Part shown: piece by piece, positions 26,455 through 34,083 of the stretch
Numbering within the stretch: position 1 is the stretch's first letter
Layout: each line of letters starts with the position of its first letter
Source: SFDP01 sp051653625
GTDB taxonomy: Bacteria; Bacillota; Clostridia; Lachnospirales; Lachnospiraceae
Direction of reading: 5' to 3'
Length of the DNA: 35,302 nucleotides
Assembly: GCA_051653625.1 (NCBI GenBank)
Contig: JBOFWM010000071.1
Coordinates: forward strand, 1-35,302
The notes under the pieces: generated by a model
What the model was told of the DNA's origin: nothing
Databases searched by the model: none
What the model saw: the letters and a program-made list of their open reading frames with translations, nothing else
Position numbers and translations under genes: made by a program

Positions 26455-26492
26455 AATAAAGAGCAGCAGACATACGTCTACTGCTCTTAAAA
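26455..26492 (-). terminator. Terminator after the DHFR-like gene
   Basis: The arms AAGAGCAGCAGAC (26459-26471) and GTCTACTGCTCTT (26476-26488) have a 4-base loop. The single mismatch becomes a G-U pair on the minus-strand RNA, and the minus-strand tail is U-rich (TTTATTTTG). It ends the transcript of the gene at 26496-27023. Confidence 0.8.
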
Positions 26493-26495
26493 AAA

Positions 26496-27023
26496 TCATC
26501 TAGGAATATATTTTATATCAATGCACCCATTATAGCTTTTAGAGGAAACAAATTTCAACTTACGTTCTATTTCATAATTTTCAAATAAACGAATACCTTC
26601 ACCCAATATCGTAGGAATTATTGTAAAATAGAATTCATCAATTAAATTTAGATATATTAATTGATGAACAATTTTAGCACCTCCACAAATCCATATATCT
26701 TTCCCCTTTTCTTGCTTTAATTTTAAAATAAGGTTTTCTAAATTATCTGTAAATCTAATGTTATCTTTATCTTCAAAATGTTTATGTGTAATAACATAAC
26801 TCATTTTATTATTATATACCCAAATATCAGGAGATAGTTCTGTAATAATCTGATGATATGTATTATATCCTAAAATTACAGTATCAATTGTTTCCATAAA
26901 TTCCTCATAACTACCTGGGTTTTTGCTATCGCTACCATCACCGCCCAACCAAGATACCCCACCAAATTTATCCGCAATATATCCATCTAAACTCATTGCA
27001 ATATACAAAATGATTTTTCTCAT
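26496..27023 (-). CDS. Dihydrofolate reductase/RibD C-terminal-like reductase
   Basis: A 175-residue protein of the YyaP/RibD C-terminal family (DHFR-like fold, NADPH-dependent). Motifs are LYIAMSLDGYIAD at the N-terminus, VILGYNTYHQI, DIWICGGAKIVHQLI (the nucleotide-binding GG) and EFYFTIIPTILGEG. Many members are reductases of unknown substrate, distinct from folate-pathway FolA. GTAGG lies 7 bases before the ATG at 27023; the upstream TTG is not supported. It is 14 bases downstream of the EFR1 gene and probably co-transcribed with it. Confidence 0.85.
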   Translation of the reverse strand: MRKIILYIAMSLDGYIADKFGGVSWLGGDGSDSKNPGSYEEFMETIDTVILGYNTYHQIITELSPDIWVYNNKMSYVITHKHFEDKDNIRFTDNLENLILKLKQEKGKDIWICGGAKIVHQLIYLNLIDEFYFTIIPTILGEGIRLFENYEIERKLKFVSSKSYNGCIDIKYIPR

Positions 27024-27037
27024 ATAATAACCTACTT

Positions 27038-27772
27038 TCAAATTTCTTTCCTATATTTATCTATCGTATAACGCTTTCTTTTTTCAGTATTTTTACCATA
27101 TTGGATTGCTGTTTTCGGACATTCATGAATACAGCGTAAACATTGAAAACATGTTCCATTCCATCTAGGTTTATTTTGATTCAAAGTTATGATAGATGCT
27201 GGACAGCTTTTTGCACAAAGTCCACAACCATTGCAAGAATCTGTAGTATAAAAAGGCTTAGTACTACACGCAAATTTTAGAAACCCCTTGTGAATAAAGC
27301 TAGATTTTAGTGCAGCAAGTCTTCCTTCATGTACATGATATGTTTTTTGTTCTTTGAGTATTTCATTGCTAATAATTTGAATTTCTTTTTTTGCTAATCT
27401 AATTTTATTTAAAACCGTTTCAGAATCTTCTAAATCCGATCCAATGAGATAGTTATTTGGCATAGCTAGGCTATAACTACTATCTAAAGGGTAGTAGTTG
27501 GATAAATTTTTCAAGGCATATCCAGCATCTTCACCACAAGTACAGATAGCAAAAGTAAAAACAGATTGTTTTTTTAAATTTTTTATAAATGACTCCATGG
27601 GCACTGGCATACCCCATGCATAAATTGGAAATACAAAACCAAGTTTCTTTGCATTACTTATATCTATAGTATCATCTAGTTCAAAAATATTATAAGCAGT
27701 ATCCTCAATTTTTTGAGCAAGTTGTTCTGCAACCCATTTAGAATTACCAGTACCAGAAAAATAAAATATCAT
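27038..27772 (-). CDS. EFR1-family flavodoxin-ferredoxin fusion
   Basis: A 244-residue soluble electron carrier. The N-terminal flavodoxin-like domain has the FMN phosphate loop FSGTGNSKW at residues 5-13. The C-terminal third holds two [4Fe-4S] motifs, CNGCGLCAKSCP and CFQCLRCIHECP. EFR1 proteins are common in anaerobic Bacillota and are thought to move electrons between flavin and ferredoxin pools. GAGG lies 8 bases before the ATG. It lies 134 bases after tlpA, perhaps in the same transcript. A decayed relative lies at 29208-29451. Confidence 0.9.
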   Translation of the reverse strand: MIFYFSGTGNSKWVAEQLAQKIEDTAYNIFELDDTIDISNAKKLGFVFPIYAWGMPVPMESFIKNLKKQSVFTFAICTCGEDAGYALKNLSNYYPLDSSYSLAMPNNYLIGSDLEDSETVLNKIRLAKKEIQIISNEILKEQKTYHVHEGRLAALKSSFIHKGFLKFACSTKPFYTTDSCNGCGLCAKSCPASIITLNQNKPRWNGTCFQCLRCIHECPKTAIQYGKNTEKRKRYTIDKYRKEI

Positions 27773-27827
27773 TTTTATATCCTCATTCTTTCTACACTCT
27801 ATTTATCAGATAGAAATGAATGTATCC

Positions 27828-27896
27828 TTAATTAATTTCCACTTCTATCCCATACTCCACTAATTGTGAAGTAAATGTAATTCCATCTGAATCCAT
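27828..27896 (-). other. 22-codon open frame after tlpA, possible gene remnant
   Basis: Ten bases after the tlpA stop, an ATG opens a 22-residue frame (MDSDGITFTSQLVEYGIEVE then IN) with protein-like composition but a poor ribosome site. It may be the tail of a lost gene or chance. The rest of 27773-27906 has no other visible feature. Confidence 0.25.
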
Positions 27897-27906
27897 TACT
27901 CAATGC

Positions 27907-28509
27907 CTACATTTTCTCCTTAATCATTTCAATACCCTTTTGTAAGGACTCTTTGCTTATCATCCCAATAGACCCTGTAATCAAATACCCATCCTTGTCA
28001 ATAAAAAGAGTAGTAGGTAAGCTTGAGATCCCATAGGTATAACTTGCATCCATACTTGTGTCAAAATACACAGGAAAAGAAAATCCTTGCTCTTCAATAA
28101 ACGCTTGAGCAAGCTCCTTTGTTTCGCGACTACCATCCGTAGCATTAAGCATAATAAAAACTACATCCTCTCCCATCTCTTGATAAGCTGTTTCAAAATC
28201 AGGCATTTCGGCTTTACAAGGTGGGCACCAACTTGCCCAGAAATTTAGTACAATGGGTTTTCCAATTAAATCAGAAAAATTTACTGTATTTCCTTCTGAA
28301 TCTTCCATAACAAAATCTGGTGCTAAAATAGCTTCTGGTTCAGACTCTACTTCTACATTATCTGTATTTGTTTGACTTTCTTCTACTGTTTTAACCATTA
28401 AATTGTCTGGTGTATACTGTGCACTTAAATTATTGTATAAAATTGTGCTTAATGTGATAATTGCTATAAGTACAAGCAATCCTAAAACTATTTTTATATT
28501 TGATTTCAT
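27907..28509 (-). CDS. Membrane-anchored TlpA/ResA-like thioredoxin
   Basis: A 200-residue extracytoplasmic thiol-disulfide protein. An N-terminal anchor helix (about 6-26) is followed by a spacer rich in Glu/Thr, and then a thioredoxin fold with WASWCPPCKAEMP (active CPPC) and the cis-Pro loop SSLPTTLFID. It begins 11 bases after the ccdA stop. The pair forms the usual route in which CcdA passes reducing equivalents across the membrane to TlpA. Targets could be cytochrome-like or secreted Cys proteins; none is encoded next door. Confidence 0.92.
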   Translation of the reverse strand: MKSNIKIVLGLLVLIAIITLSTILYNNLSAQYTPDNLMVKTVEESQTNTDNVEVESEPEAILAPDFVMEDSEGNTVNFSDLIGKPIVLNFWASWCPPCKAEMPDFETAYQEMGEDVVFIMLNATDGSRETKELAQAFIEEQGFSFPVYFDTSMDASYTYGISSLPTTLFIDKDGYLITGSIGMISKESLQKGIEMIKEKM

Positions 28510-28520
28510 TTTCTTACTCC

Positions 28521-29195
28521 TTAAAATGTTAGTAGCGCCAATAATTTCCCAATATGCCCAGTCATCATCAATATACCAATTATCACAAGAATACTACCTG
28601 AGCATGTATTGATAATTTTGTAATGAGTTTTAATAAATATTAAAGTAGATTTTAATTTATCAATTAATAAAGCACTTATTACAAATGGTATACCAAGACC
28701 TAATGAGTATGCCAAAAGCATAAATAAGCCTTGTGTTGCAGATCCTTGTTGTGAAGCGAGCATTAAAGCTGATCCAAGAAAAGCCCCTACACAAGGAGTC
28801 CATCCTACAGAAAATACTGCCCCAAATAATATGCTTGAAAAAAATCCAAGTTCTTTTATAGTACTATTTTTTTGAGACGTTTTATTTAAAAATGAAATTT
28901 TTAAAATACCAATAAAATTCAGTCCAAATACCACAACAATAAAACCTGTAACAACATTTACAATTTGTGTATGTCGTGTTAGTAAAGCACCGATTGTTCC
29001 TGCAAACGCACCAAGTATCATAAAAATAATTGTAAATCCTAAAACAAATCCTAATGCATTTTTTATCGTGTGTGACTTATCTTTACTATGAGTATCACCA
29101 CCTGCAAAATAAGAGATATAAATAGGAAGCATTGGCAATAAGCATGGAGAAATAAATGTAATAATTCCTTCTAAAAATGATATAAAATATTGCAT
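28521..29195 (-). CDS. ccdA: CcdA-type transmembrane thiol-disulfide carrier
   Basis: A 224-residue six-helix CcdA/DsbD membrane-domain protein. The two redox Cys are in ISPCLLPMLP (helix 1) and GWTPCVGAFLG (helix 4), both next to Pro as the family requires. The ATG at 29195 has AAGG 8 bases before it; the GTG three codons earlier has none. It is followed by tlpA. The ribosome site partly overlaps the stop of the decayed EFR1 frame upstream. Confidence 0.93.
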   Translation of the reverse strand: MQYFISFLEGIITFISPCLLPMLPIYISYFAGGDTHSKDKSHTIKNALGFVLGFTIIFMILGAFAGTIGALLTRHTQIVNVVTGFIVVVFGLNFIGILKISFLNKTSQKNSTIKELGFFSSILFGAVFSVGWTPCVGAFLGSALMLASQQGSATQGLFMLLAYSLGLGIPFVISALLIDKLKSTLIFIKTHYKIINTCSGSILVIIGILMMTGHIGKLLALLTF

Positions 29196-29207
29196 ATTTG
29201 TCACCTT

Positions 29208-29451
29208 CTATAACTTTCTATATTGTTTATATGGTTTTTCATGAATTAAAATTGTCGCTACTTTTTGGGGACAAATATTTATACAACGATACCAAAATGT
29301 ACAGTTATCTCTATTTTTGAAATGAAACATTTTGTATTTTTCCCAATATAACCGAAAATAAACCTCATCCTCTTTTTTACAATTCTATTTTGAATATTTC
29401 TTGAAGTAACCTATTAAATGTTTTTGCACCATCCCTTGAAATAACTTATCA
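29208..29451 (-). pseudogene. Remnant of a second EFR1/ferredoxin gene
   Basis: Between the lipoprotein stop and ccdA, one minus-strand frame reads, after an in-frame stop at 29385-29387, through DNCTFWYRCINICPQK to HEKPYKQYRKL and a TAG at 29208. This aligns with the C-terminal ferredoxin region of the intact EFR1 gene (CFQCLRCIHECPKTA ... IDKYRKEI). The second cluster Cys is Trp, the first cluster is missing, and there is no start. Upstream of the internal stop the same frame gives KLFQGMVQKHLIGYFKKYS, like the helix before the ferredoxin part. It is a decayed paralogue. Confidence 0.65.
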
Positions 29452-30033
29452 CTATTTATTTTCTTTCATCCACTGACTTAATGGTGTCAAATCCATTTGT
29501 ACATAATTCTCCATAGCAGTAATTTTATCAGTTTCAGACAATACTCCTCCCTCATAGTGTAGGGTTGTATTCGTATTGTTTTCTGCACTATTAGAACCAA
29601 AATTTACAAAAAGCTGTTCTCCCGCATTGAAATATCGATCTCGTACGGTACTGCTAAAAACTTGAATACTAGCATTATCTTGGTCAAGTGTATAAAGATC
29701 TAAAATCAACTTACTATAAAAATCGTCTGTAACGGATGTTGTTGTACCAATAATAAGCTCATCTGTACCATTTCCATCAAGATCCATTATAGCGTATCCG
29801 ATATTATCTAATGGTACACCATCATAAAGATCTATAGTCGTAAGGTTTAATCCTTGCTCCATAATAGCATTTCCATCCCATTTTTCATTTAGTGCTACAG
29901 AATATGCATTTAATATTTCTGTATAAGCTATTTGATTTGTATCATTAGAATTTGTCGTATCTTGTTCAGATCCTTTGCACGCTGAAAGCACACATGTAAT
30001 TAATAAGACTAAGCATAAAATTTTCTTTTTCAT
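29452..30033 (-). CDS. Secreted lipoprotein of unknown function
   Basis: A 193-residue protein with a short signal peptide and the lipobox VLSAC, so it is lipid-anchored outside the membrane. The mature part is acidic and rich in Asn/Asp/Thr, with MDLDGNGTDELIIG, a calcium-loop or FG-GAP-like stretch seen in many clostridial lipoproteins with a conserved DLDGDG motif. No catalytic motif is recognised. GGAGG lies 5 bases before the ATG at 30033, so four residues of the longer frame are dropped. It is transcribed divergently from the GGDEF-EAL gene. Confidence 0.8.
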   Translation of the reverse strand: MKKKILCLVLLITCVLSACKGSEQDTTNSNDTNQIAYTEILNAYSVALNEKWDGNAIMEQGLNLTTIDLYDGVPLDNIGYAIMDLDGNGTDELIIGTTTSVTDDFYSKLILDLYTLDQDNASIQVFSSTVRDRYFNAGEQLFVNFGSNSAENNTNTTLHYEGGVLSETDKITAMENYVQMDLTPLSQWMKENK

Positions 30034-30071
30034 AATTACCTCCATTATCTAATATATTTTCTCTTTATTTT

Positions 30072-30100
30072 ATACTACTCTCGTTTTATTCTACATGCAA
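30072..30100 (-). promoter_or_regulatory. Possible promoter of the lipoprotein gene
   Basis: On the minus strand TTGCAT (30095-30100) and TAGTAT (30072-30077) are 17 bases apart, upstream of GGAGG and the ATG at 30033. The match to consensus is moderate. Confidence 0.4.
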
Positions 30101-30136
30101 GATATAACGATAATCTTAAACAAAACATAAGATTTC

Positions 30137-30165
30137 TTGACACTTTTCTTATTTATAAATATAAT
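30137..30165 (+). promoter_or_regulatory. Perfect sigma-A promoter of the GGDEF-EAL gene
   Basis: TTGACA (30137-30142) and TATAAT (30160-30165) are exactly 17 bases apart. The gene starts 58 bases further on, with GGAGA about 12 bases before its ATG. A full-consensus promoter predicts strong, constitutive transcription unless it is repressed. Confidence 0.85.
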
Positions 30166-30222
30166 TGAGATGACAGATATTTTTGGAACAAATTATATTT
30201 ACATTGGAGATTAAATAATATT

Positions 30223-32460
30223 ATGAAAAAAAACAAAATTTTAAAATCAACTTATCTTTCAATGATATTAATAAGTGGTGCCTTATTTTTACTGTTCCTT
30301 CTTGATTATAACAAAACTCAACAAGAGACCTTTCAAAATATTGCTGAAAATACTTTAAGTGAAAATATTTCACAACAACAATTCAGTATTGAAACTTTGA
30401 TAAATACTGAATTTGGTTTACTTCAAACATTAGGAAATACCATCTATTTAGTAGAACGTGATGACGACCTATTAATGCTTTTACAAAACCTTACATTAAC
30501 AACACATTATGATTCTTTGTTTTGGTTAAATACTGATATGATTGGTGTATCAAACGATGGTTCTGATATTTCTGTTGACCATTCTGCCACAATTGAAAGT
30601 GCACTTAAAGGACAAACCGTTATTTCAGATCCTTTCTATTCAGAAGAAAACCAAGCAATTTATATTCTTTCTGCTACACCTTCTTATAGTAGAGAAGGAG
30701 AAATTAATGGTGCAGTATGTGGAATTTATACTCCTGAAGCTCTAAAAAGTCTTCTTCTTACCTCTTTTGTTGAAGAAGGAGTTGCACATATTGTCAACTC
30801 AAAAGGTCAATATATTGCGAGTACATTTCTAGAATTACAATATAGTTCAGATACAACAACTGATATTGCATCTATGTTAGAAGGTGCTATTTTTGAAGAT
30901 GGATCTTTAGAATCAATCTTTAATGATATTCAATCCTTACAAAGTGGAAAATTATCTTTTATTATTAACAATGAGCGATACGAAACTGCCTATATGCCAT
31001 TAAAAATTAGTGATTGGAATATTATTATCACAGTTCCCTTTAAAGACCTTACTCCTTCATCTTATATATTGCAAGAAAGAACGTATTTTTTATATGTAGT
31101 TTTTACACTATTATTTGTTGGAGCATTGCTACTTTTTTTAAATCACGAAGTTCGCTCAAAAAAATTATTATATAACACTGCTTACTACGATTCTTTGACT
31201 GGTTTGCCAAATTTAACAAAATTTAAAATAGATGCGAAACAATTAATTAAAAAGTATCCTAGTGATCGATTTTCATGTATTGTTTTTGATATTTTAAATT
31301 TTAAATTAATCAATGATTCCTTTGGTAACAAAGTTGGAGATTTAATATTAAATGAAATTGCAAAGATATCTTCAGGTTATATGAATGCAAATAAAGAAGA
31401 TGTAGTTGTTGGTAGACTTTACTCTGATGTTTTTGTTATATTTTCTAAAGAAAGAGCTACAAAAGATGCTTATCTAGTAAAAGATTCGCTAATTGGACAA
31501 AGTCGTAATAGTGCAAGTATGTTTCGAAATATTAAACTTGATTTTTATCTAGGTCGTTATATTAGTGAACCGTCTGAAGATATTGAACAAATACTAGAAC
31601 GCGCTAAGATTGCTCATTCACATGCAAAGAATTCTATTACAAATGAGTTTACAGATTATGACACAACTATTGTAAAAGAGTTGCATCTTGTAAATTCCAT
31701 TTTAACTGAATTTGATAATGCATTAGAAAATCATGAATTCAAGTTATATATTCAACCACAATTTAATGCAAAAACAAAAAAAATAAGTGGTGCTGAAGTT
31801 CTAGTACGTTGGATAAAAAATGATACTATAAAATATATGCCAAATGACTTTATTTCAGTTTTTGAAAAATCGAGTGATATTCTTCGTTTAGATGCATATA
31901 TACGCGAACAAGCTTTTGCTCTTCTAAAAAAATGGCAAGATGCAGAAATTAACATTCCTTCTCTATCTGTTAATGTATCACGATTTGATCTCTTACGACC
32001 TGATTTTATTAATGATTTAATTACGTTAACTCAAAAATATAATGTTGATTCTAGTAAGATACATTTAGAGATTACAGAAACTACATATGTAAAAGATCAT
32101 ATGCATATGATTGAAGTTGTAAAACTTCTACAAAGCCATGGATTTTGTGTCGAAATGGATGATTTTGGAAGCGGTTATTCTTCTTTAAATATTTTAAAAG
32201 ATTTATCTTTAGATGTAATAAAATTAGATATGAAGTTTTTAAATGATCATGCAAATAATGAAAATGGTGAAATTATTATTACCTCAATTATTGAAATGGC
32301 TCAAAAATTAAACTTAAAAGTTATTGCCGAAGGAACAGAAACAGAACAACAGGTAAACTATTTATGTAATATTGGTTGTAATGACTTACAGGGATATTAT
32401 TTTGCAAAACCAATGCCTATAGAAGAATTTGAAAAAAAAATACTTAATGATGAATTATAA
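30223..32460 (+). CDS. Membrane GGDEF-EAL protein with degenerate GGDEF
   Basis: A 745-residue c-di-GMP protein. An anchor helix (about 11-28), an extracytoplasmic Cache-like sensor (about 30-285) and a second helix (286-306) lead to a GGDEF domain (about 320-475) and an EAL domain (about 485-740). The GGDEF motif reads GRLYSDVF (around 398-404), so the cyclase site is lost. The EAL site looks complete: AEVLVRW (E525; Val replaces Ala), NVSRFDL, LEITET, MDDFGSGYSS, IKLDMKF, AEGTE and GYYFAKP. It is predicted to be a sensor-controlled c-di-GMP phosphodiesterase, with the GGDEF domain perhaps binding GTP as a regulator. It ends at a bidirectional terminator shared with ohrR. Confidence 0.92.
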   Translation: MKKNKILKSTYLSMILISGALFLLFLLDYNKTQQETFQNIAENTLSENISQQQFSIETLINTEFGLLQTLGNTIYLVERDDDLLMLLQNLTLTTHYDSLFWLNTDMIGVSNDGSDISVDHSATIESALKGQTVISDPFYSEENQAIYILSATPSYSREGEINGAVCGIYTPEALKSLLLTSFVEEGVAHIVNSKGQYIASTFLELQYSSDTTTDIASMLEGAIFEDGSLESIFNDIQSLQSGKLSFIINNERYETAYMPLKISDWNIIITVPFKDLTPSSYILQERTYFLYVVFTLLFVGALLLFLNHEVRSKKLLYNTAYYDSLTGLPNLTKFKIDAKQLIKKYPSDRFSCIVFDILNFKLINDSFGNKVGDLILNEIAKISSGYMNANKEDVVVGRLYSDVFVIFSKERATKDAYLVKDSLIGQSRNSASMFRNIKLDFYLGRYISEPSEDIEQILERAKIAHSHAKNSITNEFTDYDTTIVKELHLVNSILTEFDNALENHEFKLYIQPQFNAKTKKISGAEVLVRWIKNDTIKYMPNDFISVFEKSSDILRLDAYIREQAFALLKKWQDAEINIPSLSVNVSRFDLLRPDFINDLITLTQKYNVDSSKIHLEITETTYVKDHMHMIEVVKLLQSHGFCVEMDDFGSGYSSLNILKDLSLDVIKLDMKFLNDHANNENGEIIITSIIEMAQKLNLKVIAEGTETEQQVNYLCNIGCNDLQGYYFAKPMPIEEFEKKILNDEL

Positions 32461-32463
32461 AAT

Positions 32464-32515
32464 TAAAATCGCCTCATCCCTCTTCATTATTAGAAGTGGA
32501 ATGAGGCGATTTTTT
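32464..32515. terminator. Bidirectional terminator between GGDEF-EAL and ohrR
   Basis: AAAATCGCCTCAT and ATGAGGCGATTTTTT (32465-32477, 32501-32515) pair fully. A smaller inner CTTC/GAAG stem lies in the loop, and A- and T-runs lie at the two sides. It serves the convergent genes ending at 32460 and 32522. Confidence 0.9.
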
Positions 32516-32521
32516 ATATTC

Positions 32522-32986
32522 CTATACGCTATCCATCATTTTATGTAAAAGTTTATACAATATTTTTGCATCTTCCTCATTTAAATTTACACATTTTGCA
32601 ACCTTTTGCGGTACTTTTAGTGCATTCTCTCGAAGTTTCATTCCAGACTCTGTAATTTGAATTATTAGAATACGTTCGTCTTCTTTTGCTCTAATTCTAG
32701 TAATATATCCTTTTGTTTCTAATTTTTTTAATACTGGCGTTAACGTTCCAGAATCCAAAAACAAATATTCTCCTAATGTTTTTACATTTATTTCTCTTTG
32801 TTCCCATAAAACCATCAATGCTATATATTGAGTATAGGTTAAGTCTAACTCATCCAAAAATGGTTTATATTTTTTTATAATTTCCTTAGAACAAACATAT
32901 AAGGGGAAACAAAGCTGATTTTCAAGTTTTAAAACATCATACTGTATTTCTTGTTCATTATTCATTGTTTCATTTCCAACTTTCAT
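32522..32986 (-). CDS. ohrR: OhrR-type organic-peroxide-sensing MarR repressor
   Basis: A 154-residue MarR-family protein that closely follows the OhrR pattern: LKLENQLCFPLY with the sensor Cys (C26), KPFLDELDLTYTQYIALMVLWE, and the DNA-binding LFLDSGTLTPVLKKLE with wing RAKEDER. Other cysteines are C32 and C132; C26-C132 spacing is close to that of two-Cys OhrR of Xanthomonas as I recall it. An ATG 7 codons in (32965) is a possible start, since neither has a good ribosome site. It lies 65 bases after gpx; TTTACA and TATGAT in that gap (19 apart) could form a weak second promoter. It probably represses the gpx promoter (33634-33692). Confidence 0.9.
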   Translation of the reverse strand: MKVGNETMNNEQEIQYDVLKLENQLCFPLYVCSKEIIKKYKPFLDELDLTYTQYIALMVLWEQREINVKTLGEYLFLDSGTLTPVLKKLETKGYITRIRAKEDERILIIQITESGMKLRENALKVPQKVAKCVNLNEEDAKILYKLLHKMMDSV

Positions 32987-33051
32987 TTAAATATATGCAT
33001 TTATTATATCATATTATTTATAAAAATTGTTTTGTAAATAATTTTACTTTT

Positions 33052-33606
33052 TTAATCAACATCTAATATTATTGCAATCGCCTCAGAAATTTTTTCTATA
33101 TCATCCATTGGTTCAAATCTTCCAATAACATTTCCTTTCTGATCTATTAAAAACTTTGTAAAATTCCATTTAATATCGGAAGTTTCTTTATAATTTGGAT
33201 CAGCTTTTGATAATACTTCTTCTAGTATCTTAGTTAATGGATGTTCTTTGTCGAATCCATCAAATCCTTTTTGTTCTTTTAAATAAGTAAATAAAGGACT
33301 TGCATTTTTTCCGTTCACATCAATCTTTGAAAAAATTGGAAAAGTAATTCCAAATCTAGTATTACAAAAAGTAGCTATTTCTTCATTATTTCCTGGAGAC
33401 TGATTTCCAAATTGATTGCATGGAAAATCTAATATTTCAAAATTTTCATTTCCTAGTTTTTTATACAGATCTTGTAAATCACTATATTGAGGTGTAAAAC
33501 CACATTCAGTAGCAGTATTTACAATAAGTAACACCTTATTTTTATATTCTGTTAAACTTACCTCTTTGTTCTTTCCATCTTTTACTATAAAATTATAAAT
33601 GTTCAT
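33052..33606 (-). CDS. gpx: Glutathione peroxidase-family thiol peroxidase
   Basis: A 184-residue Gpx-family protein. The peroxidatic Cys is C35 in NTATECGFTPQY, a second Cys is C63 in FPCNQFGNQ, and the catalytic tetrad partners Gln, Trp and Asn are seen in NQFG and KWNFTKFL. It has Cys, not selenocysteine. Bacterial Cys-Gpx enzymes usually use thioredoxin, reducing hydroperoxides. It lacks a signal peptide and is cytoplasmic. GGAGG lies 8 bases before the ATG. It is the first gene of the gpx-ohrR unit and its promoter is covered by a large inverted repeat. Confidence 0.94.
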   Translation of the reverse strand: MNIYNFIVKDGKNKEVSLTEYKNKVLLIVNTATECGFTPQYSDLQDLYKKLGNENFEILDFPCNQFGNQSPGNNEEIATFCNTRFGITFPIFSKIDVNGKNASPLFTYLKEQKGFDGFDKEHPLTKILEEVLSKADPNYKETSDIKWNFTKFLIDQKGNVIGRFEPMDDIEKISEAIAIILDVD

Positions 33607-33633
33607 TTTGTCTTCCTCCTTTTAATAGTGCAT

Positions 33634-33692
33634 AATTTAATTGTGTACAATCTTTATAGTTAGATTGTACGCAATTAAATTTAGTTTGTCAA
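33634..33692 (-). promoter_or_regulatory. gpx promoter inside an OhrR-like operator
   Basis: The minus strand has TTGACA (33687-33692), 17 bases, then TACAAT (33664-33669). A 20-bp inverted repeat with one mismatch, AATTTAATTGTGTACAATCT (33634-33653) against 33662-33681, spans the spacer, -10 and start. Each arm contains its own small dyad (ATTGT-GT-ACAAT; ATTG-TACG-CAAT). The TACAATT/AATTGTA character matches OhrR sites described in Bacillus. Confidence 0.78.
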
Positions 33693-33837
33693 TGATTATA
33701 TTTAATAATTATGATCTATTTCTTTGCGTTCATATTTATTGCATTATTTACTAATACCGACCATTTATTGCTGTTAGTATTATACTTTGTATTTAAAATC
33801 TTTTTCTATAAAATACAAATAAATCATAAAATTAAAA
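33693..33837 (-). other. AT-rich spacer with a short coding-like fragment
   Basis: No complete gene is present. One minus-strand frame is open for about 27 codons and ends at TAG near 33712 with a protein-like tail (SNKWSVLVNNAINMNAKK), but it has no start. It may be a gene remnant related to the one at 33838-34018, or chance. Confidence 0.2.
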
Positions 33838-34018
33838 TTATTGAAAGTTTGAATATTTCGAGTAAGAATTAATTTCTTCATATAATGAAGGATGTCTGTC
33901 CTTCATAAAATTTAGACCCGCCAAACTATGTTTTTGCACAATATGCTTTTTTTTTAATTAAATTTGTTTTAATTTCTGATCCTACCTTATGCCTAGTTTC
34001 TTTTTATCTTTTTTCATA
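33838..34018 (-). pseudogene. Possible small decayed gene with two in-frame stops
   Basis: A single minus-strand frame runs from ATG (34016-34018; MKKDKKKLGIR) through two stops (TAG, TAA) to KHSLAGLNFMKDRHPSLYEE and ends at TAA 33838. The last 38 codons look like real protein (charged, aromatic, helix-prone). I recognise no family. The 8-bp dyad ATGAAGGA/TCCTTCAT around 33885-33906 lies within it. Confidence 0.3.
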
Positions 34019-34036
34019 GAACACTTTATACTATCA

Positions 34037-34081
34037 ATCGAGTAGGAGGCTAACCATTATTTGATTAGCCTCCTACTCGAT
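34037..34081 (-). terminator. 17-bp perfect hairpin after the DUF2812 gene
   Basis: ATCGAGTAGGAGGCTAA (34037-34053) and TTAGCCTCCTACTCGAT (34065-34081) pair perfectly around an 11-base loop, 2 bases after the stop codon. It is GC-richer than the surroundings and has no clear U-tract on either strand. It may therefore be a non-canonical terminator or 3'-end stabiliser that came with the gene. Confidence 0.55.
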
Positions 34082-34083
34082 TC

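Noticed and set aside
33052..33606. Selenocysteine in the Gpx active site
   Set aside because: The codon at residue 35 is a normal Cys codon, not TGA, so no selenocysteine insertion is needed.
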